DNA of 64,000 nucleotides from Chitinophagales bacterium (GTDB lineage Bacteria > Bacteroidota > Bacteroidia > Chitinophagales > UBA2359): assembly GCA_041392475.1 (NCBI GenBank), contig JAWKLZ010000003.1, positions 1,385,501-1,449,500 on the forward strand, given 5' to 3'. Below are positions 62,829 to 64,000 of the stretch, in pieces. How positions within the stretch are numbered: the stretch's first letter is position 1; each line of letters begins with the position of its first letter. Below the pieces are notes generated by a model. It had not been told where the DNA came from. It searched no databases and worked only from the letters and a program-made list of their open reading frames with translations. The position numbers were made by a program, and so were the translations under genes.

Positions 62829-64000
62829 TTCTCCCATCCTTCAAAATTCACCTTCAAATTCCCACTCGAACCCACTACAACTTTGATGGCAGTAGGAGTT
62901 AAAAAAATCTCTTCAATGTCCATCTTGTTCAATTTGCCTGTTAGTGAAACGCCGTTGTCAAACTTACTGTTGGTCAATTGTTCTTGTACTTGACTCCGCA
63001 TATCTGCAATGCTTTGCTCTAATGGAAACACAAGATACGGCTGCATCTGTTTGGTAATCTTGGCATTGAAGAGCCAAGCTGCTGTTTTTTGGATCACATT
63101 TTTGGTCTCCAAATCAAAGTCCAAATTGTCGAGTGTCACCACTGCTTTTTTGGCATCATACACAGGTGTACCCGTCATATACACATGACCGTCAATGCTT
63201 CCTTCCACTTTGGCTTTGATAACCAGCTTTTTGTTTCGCCCCCAAATATCAATATCTTTTACCGTTACCGAACGTTTGCCAGAAGTAAAGGTCTGTCCGA
63301 CAAGTGTGCGTTTGGCTTCCTCAGCAGCCAATTTGTAGGGAATAGATGCCGCAATATTGACCGAAAAATCATCGGGAATTTTCGCCATCATTTTGAGAGG
63401 CGGTAGATTTTTGTCTTTTTTCACCTGCGGTTTTTCGCCCATCGTGACCTCCGAAACCGCCTTGATGCCGACTTTCATCCGAATACTGTCCAAGCTGTTG
63501 TTGAAGGGAGTTAGCATAATTTGTTGAGGAACAATAGATAACCACAAATTGTAATAGTCATTCACCAACATTGGTTCTTGCATATTTCCCCACACATCGG
63601 TCAGGTATTTTTTGAGATTCAATTCGTCTTTCACATACGCATCAATCTGTCCTCCAATTTTTTCTTTGTTCTGTTCCATCAACATATCTGCAATAAAAGT
63701 AACAGGTAAACTGTATCCGACTACTTTGATACTCGGAGTTTCGAGCCATTTGTAACCCTCCGCATTCGTTTTGGTAGCAATGCTCCAATCTGGATTGATT
63801 TGGAAATCACTCACAAAATTCAATTGAATCGCTCCTTCGACTTCCTTCACATCCGATAAATTCAAACCAAACTGCTTGATTTCAATTTTTTTCTTCAACC
63901 ACAACTTCAATGGCACACTGTAGCCAATGCTATTTCCCTGCAATCGCAGTTTGATAGCATCTTTTTTCCATACCTTGACCATCAAATTGTCGTTTCCATT
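62825..64000 (-). CDS. DUF4403 family protein (5'-truncated by the window edge)
   Basis: The frame is open to the right edge (NGNDNLMVKVWKKDAIKL at the start of the visible part), so the first in-window ATG or TTG codons near 63980 are not the true start. About 391 residues are visible. The text is beta-rich with repeated SIP-YKLA, VKDIDIWGRNKKLVIKAKV and GHVYMTGTPVYD blocks, as in DUF4403 proteins, which are envelope proteins with lipid-binding-like (TULIP-type) folds. The missing part should hold a signal peptide or lipobox. Its function is not established. Confidence 0.75.
   Translation of the reverse strand, partial: NGNDNLMVKVWKKDAIKLRLQGNSIGYSVPLKLWLKKKIEIKQFGLNLSDVKEVEGAIQLNFVSDFQINPDWSIATKTNAEGYKWLETPSIKVVGYSLPVTFIADMLMEQNKEKIGGQIDAYVKDELNLKKYLTDVWGNMQEPMLVNDYYNLWLSIVPQQIMLTPFNNSLDSIRMKVGIKAVSEVTMGEKPQVKKDKNLPPLKMMAKIPDDFSVNIAASIPYKLAAEEAKRTLVGQTFTSGKRSVTVKDIDIWGRNKKLVIKAKVEGSIDGHVYMTGTPVYDAKKAVVTLDNLDFDLETKNVIQKTAAWLFNAKITKQMQPYLVFPLEQSIADMRSQVQEQLTNSKFDNGVSLTGKLNKMDIEEIFLTPTAIKVVVGSSGNLKVNFEGWEN

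Overview
The window looks like chromosomal DNA of a Bacteroidota bacterium, most likely an environmental, Saprospira/Chitinophaga-like lineage. The pointers are type IX secretion C-terminal domains (type A at 14.1-15.5 kb, type B/CHU_C at 27 kb), a GldN protein, a SusC-like TonB-dependent receptor with an N-terminal carboxypeptidase-like domain, giant secreted repeat proteins, TAnnTTTG-type -7 promoter motifs, few clear Shine-Dalgarno sites, and lipid A and heptose genes (lpxK, hldD). The species assignment is inference. No rRNA, tRNA, CRISPR array or intact transposase was found.

Layout. 0-5.5 kb: a hotdog thioesterase, a small secreted protein, the tail of a lost restriction/methylase-like gene, a btaA-btaB pair for betaine lipid synthesis, a DUF58 protein and a Crp/Fnr regulator. 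5.5-9.6 kb: a lipoprotein joining a CxxCH site to a type II copper monooxygenase-like fold, an orphan gldN, and a membrane desaturase. 9.6-11.7 kb: a Septu-like (PtuA/PtuB) ATPase-nuclease pair. 11.8-16.7 kb: a methyltransferase and glycosyltransferase, a secreted beta-helix protein and lpxK. 17-30.4 kb: a 3344-residue secreted repeat protein and a TPR-CHAT protease-like protein. 31-39.5 kb: acyl-CoA dehydrogenase, FtsX-type permease, TonB receptor and hldD. 39.5-41 kb: gene-poor DNA with a wrecked monooxygenase-like gene carrying two copies of a 149-bp hairpin element. 41-43.7 kb: two divergent HTH proteins, then clpS-aat, which together suggest a bacterial N-degron branch. 44-52 kb: a large DUF11/SdrD-like surface protein, aminopeptidase P and a DEAD-family helicase. 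52-59 kb: DUF1456, xisI and a nonsense-interrupted xisH, an unrecognised 722-residue membrane coiled-coil protein, a divergent ATPase-nuclease and a helical-repeat protein. 59-64 kb: a secreted protein, an MBOAT-SGNH acylation pair and a DUF4403 protein running off the edge.

A recurring theme is a family of roughly 80-140 bp intergenic elements with nested inverted repeats. Their inner arms change sequence from copy to copy but stay complementary, which suggests selection on a folded structure. The strongest candidates for something undescribed are this repeat family, the mobile hairpin in the dead gene, the variant Septu pair, the duplicated-domain HTH protein and the orphan 722-residue protein.
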